The notes under the pieces were generated by a model. The model searched no databases. It was not told where the DNA came from and saw only the letters and a list, made by a program, of their open reading frames with translations. A stretch of DNA of 64,000 nucleotides from Dioscorea cayenensis subsp. rotundata (taxonomy: Eukaryota; Streptophyta; Magnoliopsida; Dioscoreales; Dioscoreaceae), in NCBI RefSeq assembly GCF_009730915.1, contig NC_052494.1, positions 496,001 to 560,000 of the forward strand. Direction: 5' to 3'. The translations under genes and the position numbers were made by a program. How positions within the stretch are numbered: the stretch's first letter is position 1; each line of letters opens with the position of its first letter. Shown piece by piece: positions 47,430-61,415 of this stretch.

Positions 47430-50400
47430 TATGAATAAAGAAATTTGTGATCCTTTTTAGAATCATTGAAATGTGATTACGCGGAGATTAACGAGGTGAT
47501 TAAGAAGAGTAAAATGTGATTGAATGGGATGAACTATTAAGACGAAGAACGTGAAGAAAGATATATATAATAATAAAATGCGAAGACGAGTAAGAGAATT
47601 TCAATTTATTTAATTTATAATTATTTTATGTTAAAAAGAAGGACGGCAAGCAAGATCGTGGAGAGGGGTTATGGAAATTGTTTAAGGAGGGGACAAAGAA
47701 TTATACAACTATTGAGGTTTGTCTGGTGTTTTTATTTGAAATGGAGTGTTTGGGGGGAATGAACATCTAACAAACTAATTTTGTGTGTGTGTCAGATGTG
47801 AAAAACAGTTATATAACTGATAAGTGATAACTTTTTTTTTTTTGGGTTAACAGGTATATTGGTTGGAAGGAAAAGAAATAGTTTTAAAGTGCAAGTGGGT
47901 AATTAAGTTGTGGAAATATTATTGTGTTATTAGTTGAGGGACTTGTACAAAATACAAGAAGAGTAGTACTTGACTCCATGTCACTTTTAGGATTATGTTT
48001 TGTTGGGTCTTGGAGTTTTTATAGAAGATCATATGTCATGATTTTCATTTTGTAAATTGATTGGGATTGAGTATATTGAAAGAAAATGTATCACTAATTC
48101 TTTGATTGCGAACAAAATAAATAAAATATAAAAAAAGTCAAGATGAGCGGTTAGTAGTTAAAAAGATCAAAAGACGTGCATAAGTCTTAGCGGAGTAAAT
48201 GAGAATGGGGGCACGAGAACAAAGTTGTGCACATATGGGCGCTGGAATCACCCACACATAACTATGATTAAAAAAAAATTACTTTGATTGTGAAAAAAAT
48301 CCCTATGTAATTTCATTTAGGAAGATTTATTAATGAGTTTGGATATTTTGTTTAAAATTTCTCAAATACTATACTAATATAATATTTTTATTCAACATAA
48401 ATATGATCTTTCTGTATTTTTTTCCCCCAAATATAGTTTATAGTTTTTATTGTATGGTGCTCTCCAAAGAGTAACTCTTTTCAAAAGGTGATGAGATGAA
48501 GTTCTATTTTAAGAATTTTTGTGGTTCCAGAGAATTTCAATAAGAAGAAAAATTAACAGAGAGTTCTTTTTTCTCTTCTTAATTTTTTGGTCGTAAGAAT
48601 ATTAATTTTAAGAATGAATGATTATCAATCGAATGTCTCACTCTTGGATAGCGATAGCTTTTTTTTAACTCAAGAAAAGATTAACATTTTTATTTCATCA
48701 ATTTTTAAGGCTATTGTTTTATCACTTATTTATGAAGTTTTATTAGTGATTTCTTTATATTTTTTTAAAAAAAGATAATAATAGAACGATTTATGTGAAC
48801 CTACCCAACATAAATATCACCCCATCTGAAAATAATTTACAACTTTCATTATATTATTCTCTTTAATGAGCAATTCTGCTCAGAAGATTTTGAGTTAAAA
48901 TTTTATTCTAAAAATTCTTCTAGTTCTCGAATAGGAATGGAAATCCCTTCCCATTTTTCTGCTTGACTCTTTGGTCTTAAAAATACTGGTTTTAAGAAAC
49001 TAGTGATTGCCTTTCTCCAACTTTTACTATCCAACTTGCGGGTATTTATTTATTTACTTATAAGAATATACAGACATGAATGAAGAAAAAATTATTTATT
49101 CCTTCATTCATTTATTCCCTTGGCAAACATGACAGATAAAGAGGTTAAAAAATGATCATAAAGTTTGTCCAAACCATGAACCTGACACAAATATGTATAA
49201 GGTTGGACAAATTAAGCATCTTAATCACTCATAATATATATATATATATATATTCAATCAAGAGATATGTCACACAAATTTCATTAATCATGTTCATGGT
49301 CATGGTTTCCTCTACATAAACATATTAAGTAAATAAGAGATATAACCAAATCCAATGAATCTAATCACAACAACAACAACACTAAAGAGAATATATATAT
49401 ATATGTATATATATGATTAATTGAATGACAATATTAATGTTCATGAATAGATGAGGGAATGAGAAACATTAGCATGTTCTTTAAAAAAATGGATTAAGAT
49501 TTGCAGGGTTGTGCTCTTAGATATTAACTTAAACTTTCTCTTTTTCTTTTTATGTTTTTTCATATAATTGAATTGTAGAACAAGTGACTGAGTTTTAATT
49601 TATCACTTTGTTAATTTATTAATTTAATCAATTTTTCAACTATTAACCTTGAGGTTATGAGTTTTTTTATTAAAGGTTAATCTGTAAGGAATACACCGCC
49701 TAAAATAACAAACAACAAACAAATTATCACGGTTCATTACAAAATTTAAATATTAAAAAATCGACGTTTGCAATAGTTTTCGTGAGTCATTTTGGAAGAT
49801 CAAAACCTTGATGGAACAGAGATAATGTATAAGAATTCTTACCACGAACTGTTAATTTGTCCAAATAGCTTGATATTACTACTACATTAAATTTAAATGT
49901 TAATACATGGTTTTTGGTTTTGTACAATGTCAGGAGTTATTAGTACAATAACATTATACTGATCAACCATTAACTTATATAATTTAAACTACTAAAACAT
50001 TAAATACATCAATTCAAACATCAAAATATCTAGTTTTGAAATTTGATAAATTAATAACAATTAACTACCAAGCATGTTACCAATTATATCACAGCTTTAA
50101 TTTAGACTATGAATCCAAATTCATTCCAAATGTAAATTAATTAAATTTTATTATGAATTAAAAGTAAAAATAAAAATGTTAAACAGGTATATCTAAATTC
50201 TAAAGTAAGTATTGAAGATCAATAAAATTAATTAAAAGTAGTAAGTGAGACTGAGATTCTTTGGAATTTCTTTTTTCAATTTTATTTTAATTTTAATAAT
50301 TAAAAAAAGAGGCATGAAATTTGAGGTAGATAATGAGCAAGAGTCCAGACAGCAGGCTTGCACGATTGTGGGAGAAAAAGAAGCACAGTTTCAAAGAGCA

Positions 50401-53400
50401 ATGAGCTGGCTTCACAAAATAATATTAACTCCTTTTTTTTATTTTATTAGTTTTCTTTATATATATATATATATATATATATTATATTATAACAAACTCT
50501 GATTAATTAATAATTAAGTTCATCCATTCTATGTACGATTTGATGGATTATTATACGCAATGATAGTTTAATTGGAAGTTAGAGTTTTAATTATATTTCA
50601 TTCTTCTAACATGTAGGACTTAACCTTCTACATAACCAAAAGCTTTTTCAAGGATTAATTATTTTTTTATTTAAAAAAAATTGGGCAAGCTATCTAAATC
50701 TTATTTATTTGATTAGAGATGGAAATAAAATATTAATTTTTATAGTATAAATCATCTGGAGACGTTCATAAAACGTCGGTAGATTTTAAAAAGATCAAAA
50801 AGACGGGATAGATGAGACAAACAAAGAGAACAACCAAAAATTGTACTGATTAAGAAAAAGATAGTTGGGTATGTTGGTTTTTTCATATTTTCTCTGTTGG
50901 AGTGTTAGTAGAAATCAGGTTGGCATGTTCAACTTAACATTATTCATATAAACAGTATAAATGAATGAGAATTGGCTATGCACTATTGAGGTTATGGTAA
51001 TGACTGTTGAATTGAAATCTAATGATTCAGGACTGACATTCGTAGATTTTAAATCTACAAACGTCTTTAGATTCCTTAGAAGACACAGGCATATAGATAC
51101 TATATATATAATTTTATTATTAATAATATTTGTTTAATTACAGAGTTTTTGTTTAACATGTGAATAATAAAAAGGACTGAAAATTATAAAACCCAAAAAA
51201 CATGCAACTAATATTAGAAATGTAGATATTAACTAAATGGAATATCTCACATTCTCACTCCTGCCCTACTATTAGTCATTTAATATCAAAAAATAAAATA
51301 AATATCATTTAAAAATCAAAAACATTAAAAATCAAAATCTAAATGCTCCCACCAAACGAGTTTACAAAACCTGTTATAAAAATTACTTACAAACTGAAAT
51401 ACAAAATGAAATAACTATATAAATAATAAATGATTTATAAAATAAAATTAAAATAAAAATTCAATTATTATGACCAGAGGCACGTTCCTATTTATTTTTC
51501 ATATATAGACTTTGTACAAGTATCCCAGTGACCGCGTATACTATACAGTACACTAGTGGTCCATCTTATTATTTTAATACAATGAATTGAAATTTCTAAA
51601 ACAAACATTGATAATATTATTATTATAATATGCAAATATATTCCTAACGTACATAAGAATATATTAACATTAAGAGTTGAACACTGTTTATTTTCATACT
51701 ATTTAAATGAATTAAATTCTAATGCTTATGTGAGCATTTTCAACTTGACAGCATACTACTCTTGATTATATTAACACCCTGTCATTCTTTTAATAGAAAA
51801 AGACTAATTTGCCTCTTCAATAACACCAAATTAGTGTTTAATCATCTGTTAAACACTTCCATTTAGTTGGGAACAATACTACTTTTTTTTTTCATTGACC
51901 TAACCAATCTATACTATATATATGTTAGATGAAACTTGTACTTTTGATTGCCATTAACGGTGTTAACTATAAGATCATCATTCATTTAAAATTAAATTAT
52001 ATAACATGAAAACATATATTTATGTTTAAAATTTATTAATCTCTTCTAAAACTCTACTTAAAAAATTTAAATTTTAAAAATCAAACAAAATCATGCTGAA
52101 AAATTATTTTTTTTAATAACATGTGATTTTTTTACATAAATAGATAATTTTGCCCCTATAAAAAATAAAAACATAACATCATAAAATTAGGAAAAAAATT
52201 TGTCTTCATTTTACAAATCTCGAAACTACGAAAGTTTTTTTTAATATATATTTTTCCCTATATATAAACAGCCATACATATGCAAAAATCACTGTATTCT
52301 AAAACTAGTATAAGAGACATATGGGGTTGCATACACATGAAAATAATAATAATAAATAAATAAATGTTAGCATTCTCAATAAGAGACATGATAAAGGATT
52401 AAAAAAAAAAATTAGGGACAACCAGTGGAAAGATGACAAAAGGAGTCCACAGCAAAATAAAAAAAAGTAAAGAGAGTCCACAGCAAGCAAAACCACATAA
52501 ACACTGACATCTCAACTAATCTAATCATTCAATTAAATAATAATCATACCTTGAAACTGAACAATAATAAATTTGTGGTCCATGTACACTAAAACAGTGT
52601 GATGCATTTATAAATCATGTACCTAGAAAATTAAACTGCCTCTAAATTGAATTTCCAACTCATCATGATTCACACCAAATAAGTAGGCATTATTCAGCAT
52701 CAAATACAACTTCAGTAAAGAGAATACTTCAGTAAAAATCAGAGATGAAAAGAAAAAGAACAGAGAAACTGTATTTTCCAACTAGTTAATTGAAATCATT
52801 AAGAAATAAAAAAATATAAGGAAGGGAGATTCAAAAGATGAACAGTAATGAAAGGGTGGACTTGAAACTTCTGACTTAGAGAAATATCTCAATAAGGTAA
52901 TAAGGTTGGCTTCATGCATTTGGTTTTTCAAAACAGATAAACAAATGGGAGTTGACCAAAATTCCCAATCACCACCGAAAACTAAGTTGAACAATGTTAA
53001 GTCAAACAGTTTTAAATTAGGAGCTCCTATTCTCCACATCCAAAATCCAAAGTCAACTCCAACAGTGCTAAGCACATGGCCTGCTAGACAAGGTTTATCC
53101 AAAAATTAAGTCTATATGTATAGTTTATACCAGCAGAAAGGTATTAAGTCAATGAGAACAAGTATTACGCCTAACAAATGGTTTTCAATATATATGTCAC
53201 ATAATCAACTTAATAGAGTCAATTAAACTACCAAACTACCGAAATCCCAGTTTCTTTTCTCCCACAAATAGTCATACATTTGATGAGCAAAATCATAACA
53301 GATAATTCACCGAAAGCCTTATATCAGATATTCATGGTTTTTTTCTCAGGCTTTAGACTCATACTTCACAATGATCATACATTTATTTGGAGATATAGTG

Positions 53401-53680
53401 AAAGGCTGAAAACAAAATTTAAAGGACTGATTCGAAAGGGCGAACAAGGCGGAAGACACAATAGCTTCTAAACTTCAATGTAGAATCATGCATGGTATGA
53501 GGGGGAAAAACAACCCGAGAAATGCAGAGCTAATGTTTCAGAAAAATCTTAGCCCTTTTAACAGATGAAGCCAGTATTTTTGAATTCTCCACGGCAGAAT
53601 AAAAGTTACTATTATCGACATTGACCTTGAGATCCACTGGTATGGAAATAGGCAGTAGTAGTATATAAAACAACTGAGCA
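47430..53680. other. AT-rich intergenic region without a recognised gene
   Basis: Over 6 kb without a convincing gene. Contents: a SINE-related fragment at about 48160-48262, TA repeats (49237-49250, 50459-50483), poly-T and AT-rich stretches, and short open frames that look random. 52780-53690 is less AT-extreme and includes the probable 3' UTR of ZFPL1 (about 53500-53690). Confidence 0.6.
48160..48262 (-). mobile_element. Diverged SINE fragment related to the copy at 24561-24786
   Basis: The plus-strand words GTGCATAAGTCTTAGCGGAGTAA, GTGCACATATGGGCGCTGGAA and CACCCACACATAACTATGATT align in order with parts of the intact SINE (GCACAAGTCTCAGTGGAATAA, GTTCACGTGGGCGCTAAAA, CACCAGTACACAACTACTATT). 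Only the 3' half of the family is present. The poly(A) end and target-site duplications are not clear. Confidence 0.5.
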
Positions 53681-53689
53681 GGGATGAAC

Positions 53690-56600
53690 TCACTGAGGTT
53701 CCTCTTCGCCTTCAGGATGACTTTCACCAAGACTGCTTTGTGCCAGCCGGTAATACAAGATGCCCATTGTTGTCATACATGCTCTGCACAAAAAGATGAG
53801 ATTTTCATAATTGAGCTCATTTACTTGAATTTCTGCAAGAAATCATGTTATTAGCAAACTGCCGGGACTTAGAACTCTCGATACCCAGCGAGGAAATGTA
53901 CATGAAGAGCAAAGATAACTCCTGATGTGAAAAAAAATGAAACCACCAACCATATATCTAGAGTTAAGAGGGAATTGTGGCCATGGTGTATAAGTAATGC
54001 AAAAAAAAACTTACATAATTGCCATCATCAGCAAGATTTTTCGCGGGTCCATCCTGGATGATTTCTGATGGCGTGACTTCCCTTCACCATCAACTTTGTT
54101 AGACCCTTCTTTTCTTGGAGGTGCAGTAACTGGTAGAGTTGGCAGGGCACTTGACCAAAAAGGTAGTAGCATCCTAAGGAACTTATGACGGAAAGGACCT
54201 GAGATGGTGAATTGACAGGAAATTCAAATTAAGCCTCATGTTGAGAAAATTTTTGCTTACCTAGATCACTAGAAATGCACACAGGTTACTTGCATGAGAT
54301 TGTGCTGCAATTTAATACTTCAGGCTTTTCCATGGTTAATTAATGGCCTAATGCTAACACTTTATCTTTGTTATCAGCACCTGATGATCAATGGCTCATG
54401 CTGCATGTGTGCCTCCATAATTCAGCATACCACTTTCAAGCCAAACTACTACTATATTGACCTAAAGCACATCTACACCATCACAAGAAACAGCAAAGTT
54501 CTGGATACAACACCAGTCCTTTCCACTTCAAATGGTACAGCATGCTCCTTTTTCCCAACCCCAACTGGAATTTTACCATGGGCCTCGAGAGATAGCATAG
54601 TGAATAAATAAATTACTACATTCAGGTTACAATATCTTTACATGAAAATATTAAAAAAAAATAAAATAAAATGCAACCATTGAATAATTTAAGACATGCT
54701 TTCACAATTGTAGACCTATGATGATTTTCCTACAGACAATAACTTGAATATAATGCATCTCCAAAATATAAGCAATAGTACAAATTATAAGCAATAGTTT
54801 GTTTGGTCAAAATATAAGCAAGCATGTAATTTACATAAGCAAGTGATTTATATGCAAATATGGTTCACTTGTTAGCAATAATTCATATAGTTGACGGAAT
54901 TGGTCAGATACAGAAGAATATTGGTCAGCTATGTTTAGCTTAGATTGAGGTGATCAGAACCACTCAAATAAACTCACTATTATCTAATTGTTTACAATTG
55001 CCTAGACAGAAAATTGCTGAAATCTAGTCAATCGTGTGTAGGTGTGTGTACCTTAAATCACATGGAAATTGCTAGCATCTAGCCTTAGTTATGCCATTTC
55101 ACACCACTTCAACAGACTAAAACAAGTCATACTAATTAATAGGGCACATAGATCCTTTTATGGCCTAGATTATTAATTTCACCATAGTGAATTCAAAATA
55201 CCAGGGGTGCAACTACACCTTTTGAAGTCATATCTTTCATGTTCTTTGCCAGGTATGTTCATTTCTGATGGAAAGGTATGGTACAGTTTTAAGGCAGATT
55301 TTTATGTTTAGTTGTCACCAGCTAGCACACTTATTTCCATCAGAAAATCAAATTGTTTGAATAGAGATATATGTGAAGATAGAAGAAGTTCAAGAATATA
55401 TACATCCAAAATTCCAAGTCCAAGAATATTTTGAGTGTATACCCACAGTACAAAAACCAAAAGAAATTGTTGATGTGGAGAACATAAAATTAAAAAGTAA
55501 TGATTACAATATAAAAGAAGTTTGGAACATACACTTAAATTTTGTTTTAGACTCAGCAAAGAAAATGTGGCCTTAACCTAAGTTTACCAACACTGACCAC
55601 TTTAAGCTTTATATATGATAGTTTTTCACAAACATATAACTGATGGTTATATATGAAACCTTAAATGTTTAGGAATGTACATATACACGGTATAAGAGAC
55701 ATTACACTTATTTTCCAACATTATTAGTTAATAATAGATAGTCGAATGGACTCAAGGATACATATATATATATATAAAGGAATTTCAATTTTTCAGGGTA
55801 CATATATATATATAAGGACAAACTTTTGAGGGTACACGCGTAATATAACCCTATATATTATTAACCAACCAATCAAACACCGAGCAACTTGCTTCACCTT
55901 TATGGGCATATTGGACAAAATCTGATCAGTTTTGGCCAACTTTAAATCATATATGGCCACTAGCAAATGTCAATTGAATCATCAAATAACATTTGGCTAG
56001 AACTGAGTTTCAATGATTCACAGATCAAGTTCGGGCAACTACTTTAGACCACATTTAACCCTAGCAGCTCCAACCACATCAGACCATGGGTATTGTCAAT
56101 AGATCGAGTTCTAGCAGGCCAACATTTACCGTTCCACCTAACTCAAACCATATTTCAACAATTAATTTCATTATGTGCAACCATATCAAACTATAGTTGG
56201 TTTGTGTGAGACGAATCCTAACATTCATAATTTTTATCCTTTGCTTCAAAAGGTGCGATTTTCAGTAGTGGCCATGGAGATTATGCACTCAAACTATAGT
56301 TGTTAATTCAATTAACCGGAAAACAAATTACCAAATACCCAATTTTTCCCCCTAGAATCTGAAAACCAGAATTTCTATAAATTGAACTAACCAAAAACCA
56401 AAATTTTTTAAAAACCCCAAAAACTGAACAGAATAACCAAAAAAAAATATATATATTCATTTTTTATATATTTTTATGATTTTCATCTATATATAATATT
56501 ATATAGAATTCTGTTAAATGAAAACAGAATTTTTTATAATTAACTGAAAACCAAAACAAAATAATATAACCAAAAACCCGAGATGTTTATGATTAACCTT

Positions 56601-59600
56601 GAACTGAAAGTTAAAAAAAAAAATGGTTCAGTTAATTAAGTAACCGAACCATTTGCACACCCTCTAAACCAGACATCTGCAAGAATGACTTTCCAAACAA
56701 TTGCAACATTGATAGGAGAATGTTAGGAAGGCAAAATAGACCTATCCAAATTGATAAAATATCAGTTAATCTGAGGCAACCTGCGAGAAGTCTATCCAAA
56801 AACAAGACTGCCTAAGAAAACGCCAATGGTTGATAGAATAATAGTGCAACTGAAGTTATTCAGTCCAAAGATAGAGATTTAATTAGTTACCTCTCCTAGA
56901 ATACTTCTTGTGGCTGCCATCTTCATCATCAGCATAGTAAGAAATTTCAGAGTTTTGCCGATCAACTGGATAAGAACCCTTTCTTGTTGTGGCACCAGGC
57001 TACATAACACAAAAGCACATATAGCAATTCATTGGCATATGCATACATTGGAAGTACAAGGTTAGCCAAGGCATCCGACTACAAAAAAAAAGCCCCACAA
57101 TTTACTCAAGCATTACTTACACCTACAGGACTTGAACTTTTCATGATACTGGGATCATGATCTGACATGAGCTGGTTTCCCACAGAACCGGAGCCATCTA
57201 TTTCAATAATATCTTGTTCTGGAATTTTCAAAGCAGATGTTCCAGCAGTTGAAATGTACATATCATTTGGGAACTTCTCATCCCTGGGAAAAGAAGATGA
57301 TAAGCTCGTATTGCTGACAGAACTATATGGATTTGAGTTATTCTTTGATCTGTCATCAGCCACACTGACAAGGGGGTCTGATGCAAAAGGAGGAGGAGGA
57401 GGACGATTCTCCACATCAGGCAAAGGAACCAGGTGACTGCCAAATATGTTTTTCTCTAAGCCACTCTGAAATGGAAGAACTTCCATTAGAATAACATATG
57501 GTTCAGAAGCATAGCTAGAGGACAATAGCACTAAATTGTGGTATAGCCATGCAGAAGAAAGACTAAAAATCATCAGGACAAAGGATGGTAGTTATAATGG
57601 TACAAGTAAATGATGACTCCTACCAGAATTATTGCCTCCTTCAACTTTGAGTGAAGGCGAGAACCTGTATCTTTGATGCTTTTCGGCGGCCATATCTGCA
57701 AAATAGAAATAACATTCTACTTATGACAAACAAACCCAACCACTAGTGCTTTTATTAGAAGTAACAGAAGTAATGTGGGCATGTGTGGTGACTTGGGGAC
57801 GGAGGTCCAAGTGTGGATAGGCTGGCAAATCAGTGGCTTCTGTGAGCAGATAATGCAGGTAAGACCTAGTTACAAAATGGAGAATGTTCTGTAAGTCATG
57901 CCTCTTGGAAATGGTTGGTTCATCAGTTCATGGGATCTTTATACATTCCCATGTTTGGGGAGAATGTTTGGCTGAGTAGTATTGTGTTAGAAAGAACTTT
58001 ATGCAATATTGGTGTTACAATATATATATATATACATATATAAATTAAATTACAATAAAAGAATGCTACTTCTTGTTGAAATGTAGTTATAATGATTATT
58101 TCACAAATTCCTCCATAGATGAAAATTTGACTGATATCCAAATTGCATTTCATGACTGAGAGCACCATAAGCACTGAAGATCATCTTCCCTAACCAACAC
58201 CAGAGACGCAGACATGTTAGATACACTAGCAACAGATCAGGACAACAAGAGGTGGTTTTTCTTGAGAGGTTTCCTTGAGATAATCAGTTCCTTCTGCAGA
58301 AGGATAGCCTTTTCCCAAATCCTCATTACCCATCTTCTAACTTATTCTAACTCATTTATATCTAGCCAGAATCTCTCATTAATCTATAATGGAAAGGGAA
58401 CTGGAAGAAAATGGGGTAACCATACAAAAGTAGCTGTACAACAGAATGCAGTTCGCCTTTGTTTTTTCTTTTATTTTTATTTAGTAGTACGACATGACAG
58501 TAGAAACAAACTGATCAAGGCTTGCAGTGGACCATTTGGCCATGGTTCAATTGAGAAGAAAAATGATTTGAAAGCATATTAAAACCACAGCAAACACACC
58601 TTAGGAACAACAGAGGATTAATATTAAGAACATAAATCTTGATAAGTAATCTTACAGGAGATGAACATGCCGGACAGACATATCCTGCTGGTGCAGTTTG
58701 AGGGGGAAAATTTCGAATATGTGACACTAAACATTCTGTGTGCATGAGATCTGTATGAGCCAAAAAAAACTATTAACACAGTTGGGTCACGGGTGAAATT
58801 TTCTTGTTAAGGAAAATATATATAAACATAAGAGCAAACTATAATAGTATAATAAGGTTAACATACGCAAGCAACCCAATCGAGTAGTTTGAGAATTGCT
58901 TTCAGCTTCAAGGCCAGCATTACAAAGAGAACATGTGGGTGGCCAATCATATTCTCCATCAACAACCCAATCAGAGTACTTTTTTACCTGCAATATTAAT
59001 AAAAAAATACATATTTAAATATCCTTATGAGAAGATTACAAGTTATGTGAAATCACTCGAATTTGGGTCCCATTAGAATCAAGGGCTGGTTTAGTAGTAT
59101 GTCCATAGGGATCTTAAGTTACATTGGACTAATGATATGTTTCACAGAAAGGAAAAGGCAATAAAATGATAACCATGCTACAGCTATTAGCACATAACTT
59201 ATCACTGGTCATTAATGCTAATTAGAGAAGCAAGCATAACCATCACTCAATATTCCTCTCTTAAAATTGAAAGATAGCACAACAACATCACAATCCTGGA
59301 CGCTAAAAAAAATGAAAAATGAAAATCCTCATCCAAATATTAAAGGAACAATAAACATTAAAACAACTGCTTCATCTACCTTACATTTCGAGGCTATTCC
59401 ACAGACCCTACTAAAAACTATCAAATAACATACTAAACCATTGATCCAAACTGTTCATGGCATCGGTTGAGTTATTCAGGTCCTAGGGAGTTGACAAGGT
59501 GAGCTACTAGTTTTCTGATACGAGAGATCCATGCTAGTCCCTCTATACATATTTAAATGCAATCTTGGTTCATTAGCAAAAGTTAACATCTTTATACTTG

Positions 59601-60312
59601 ATTATCATTTCCAAAATATAATAAATCTAAATAATGCAACAGAATGTATTACCATCAAGACGGGATAAGATCCATCAACAGAAAAATTCAATATACAGCA
59701 AAGTATAAAATGCTTACCACACAAATTTGGTGTTCTGGAAAGCATACACATTCACCACAAACAGGAACCTTGTGCACAAAGCAATAAAGTCTGGTCGCCT
59801 GGAATCATGAAACTCTCATTGCATCAGAATCATCAAATACCTTAAAAAAATGTTTATAATTCTGAGCTGTACCCTATCAAATATCAAATGAAGACAAACA
59901 GATACTCAAAATCACAGTCAAGAATGCAAATAAACTCGTGAACAAAATCCTACCCTAATTCTCCCACAACCTCATCTCCAGCAATCACAGCTAAAATAAT
60001 TCAAAACGCACACAGACCGGAGGCTGAGAAATTTCCTAAGCCTCAAAATCGTCAATCTCAACACCAAAAAACCTAATTGAAATCCAAATCGAATTCAACA
60101 GAACAAATGAATCCACCGAAGAAATTAAACTAAATTCATACAGTGATATTTACAGATCTAAGCACTTGATATCATCGTTGTTTTCCTTCAAATTTTCTCA
60201 GAAACAAATCAAAGACTGAAATCAAAGCAAGAAACAAACGATAACCAATTCAACATCGCATTTTCAAACTAGAATCAAGTGAGAATACCTTGCGGCATTT
60301 GCAGACAACCAT
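53690..60312 (-). CDS. ZFPL1: Zinc-finger protein-like 1 homologue (ZFPL1)
   Basis: Nine exons encode about 374 residues: 60312-60289, 59798-59718, 58987-58867, 58750-58656, 57695-57624, 57465-57121, 57000-56891, 54198-54015 and 53783-53690. The N-terminus MVVCKCRKATRLYCFVHKVP leads into a B-box-like finger (CGECVCFPEHQIC). An atypical RING follows, with CSLCNAGL, LGCLHLMHTECLVSHI and GYVCPACSSP. The middle is Ser-rich. Near the C-terminus, SSRMDPRKILLMMAI and ACMTTMGILYYRL form the single membrane span, followed by an acidic tail. ZFPL1 is a cis-Golgi membrane protein that binds GM130 in animals. Exon 7 carries one extra T (plus-strand A, about 56939-56941) between EIS and YYADDED; all other phases agree. 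Intron 7 is 2.7 kb. Confidence 0.92.
56290..56665. repeat. Probable decayed DNA-transposon sequence in ZFPL1 intron 7
   Basis: The segment is rich in AACCG/CGGTT and AACCAAAA words in both orientations. Its right edge, read on the minus strand, is GGGTGTGCAAATGGTTCGG, a start common in hAT-type plant elements. No clear matching left end or target-site duplication was found, so the family and limits are tentative. Confidence 0.3.
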
Positions 60313-60363
60313 GGCATCAACCCTAGACCTTCGAATCACATGATCGAAAGCTCCAACGCGACA

Positions 60364-60387
60364 GAGAGAGAGAGAGAGAGAGAGAGA
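60364..60387. repeat. AG/CT microsatellite in the ZFPL1 leader
   Basis: AGAGAG repeats lie about 52-75 bases before the start codon, and read as CTCTCT on the gene's own strand. CT repeats are frequent in plant 5' UTRs and core promoters. No TATA box was recognised, in keeping with a housekeeping-type promoter. Confidence 0.7.
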
Positions 60388-60479
60388 TCTGGAGAGTGAG
60401 AAGAATGAAACGCGCAAGCAATCTAAAGAACAGAGAAATCCAATAAATCAGAGCCGTCGGTTTGAGATCTAATCAAGAA

Positions 60480-61415
60480 GAGAGCACGGTTCGGTTCGGT
60501 TCTTTTAAACCGAACTGAACCGAAACCACAATGAGCTTGTTTGGTTTAATTTGATTTATTTTATTTAATTATATAAAAAAAATGGAGCATATCAATCTAA
60601 AACACCTGCATTATTAGTTTATCAATAATATTTATTATTTGGTCATGATATTTTGATTATTATTTTTAAAATAACAAATTTCTCTTGCTTACTAGACATG
60701 AGAATTTTATTTTATATAATAATGTTTAAATAGGAAAGAAGTTTTATTAATTAATAAAAATAATAAATCAATGTGATTTGGTTCAAAGTAATTGGGACCC
60801 AATTCTATTTAAGGCAGGTAGATCTTTAGGTGGGGTTGCATTTGAGACACTGAATCTATTTCAGACTGAATAGTATTACTCATAAACGGAAGGAATTAGT
60901 TATATATTTAAATAAAGCATCCAAGAGAACCACCCAACCTTTAGAAACATTGAAAGGGGCCTCAAAGACTATGAATTGGATGCTTGTAAAAGACATGCAT
61001 TATAATTATAAGCTGTTCTAGCATTGCATTATTTGGTACTTTGATCATTCATTCCATCATGTTTGGCCACACTTTAGCATGACCACCAAACTCTATAATG
61101 AGATCTATGAGCTCTATCTCATTGTAAACAAATTAAATTAAGATAACCAGAATGTATGATGTTTCCATAATGAAACCATACATAATACAAGCCAAAAATT
61201 CAGCTGATAAGTTAGTATAGAGAAGATAGAGCATTAAACAACAGGCATATACCACCCTTAAATGTGTACGTCGTGTCCCGGGCACACGTATAAAATTGCA
61301 AGGAATAATACAGCATATTACCAAGCTTTCTCAGGTTTCGTCATCTTATTAATAAGTTGATCTAAGTTTACACCGAATAAGCAATACGATACTCTTTTAT
61401 AATTTGTCGAGGGAA
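60480..61415. other. Intergenic region between ZFPL1 and the APRT 3' end
   Basis: At the ZFPL1 side is an inverted pair GGTTCGGTTCGGTTC / AACCGAACTGAACCGAAACC (about 60488-60528). The rest is AT-rich, with the probable APRT 3' UTR at about 61150-61415. No other gene is recognised. Confidence 0.55.

Noticed and set aside
50245-50502. Open frame with a hydrophilic core (EVDNEQESRQQACTIV) near 50330
   Set aside because: No family recognised, no upstream promoter, and the ends are low-complexity AT sequence.
54294-54611. 105-codon plus-strand open frame in ZFPL1 intron 7
   Set aside because: No similarity recognised, antisense in a large intron, and without promoter or splice context.
55760-55850. 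Paired TATATATA-flanked words (GGATACATATATA / GGGTACATATATA)
   Set aside because: Short and built on a TA microsatellite, so an element boundary cannot be supported.
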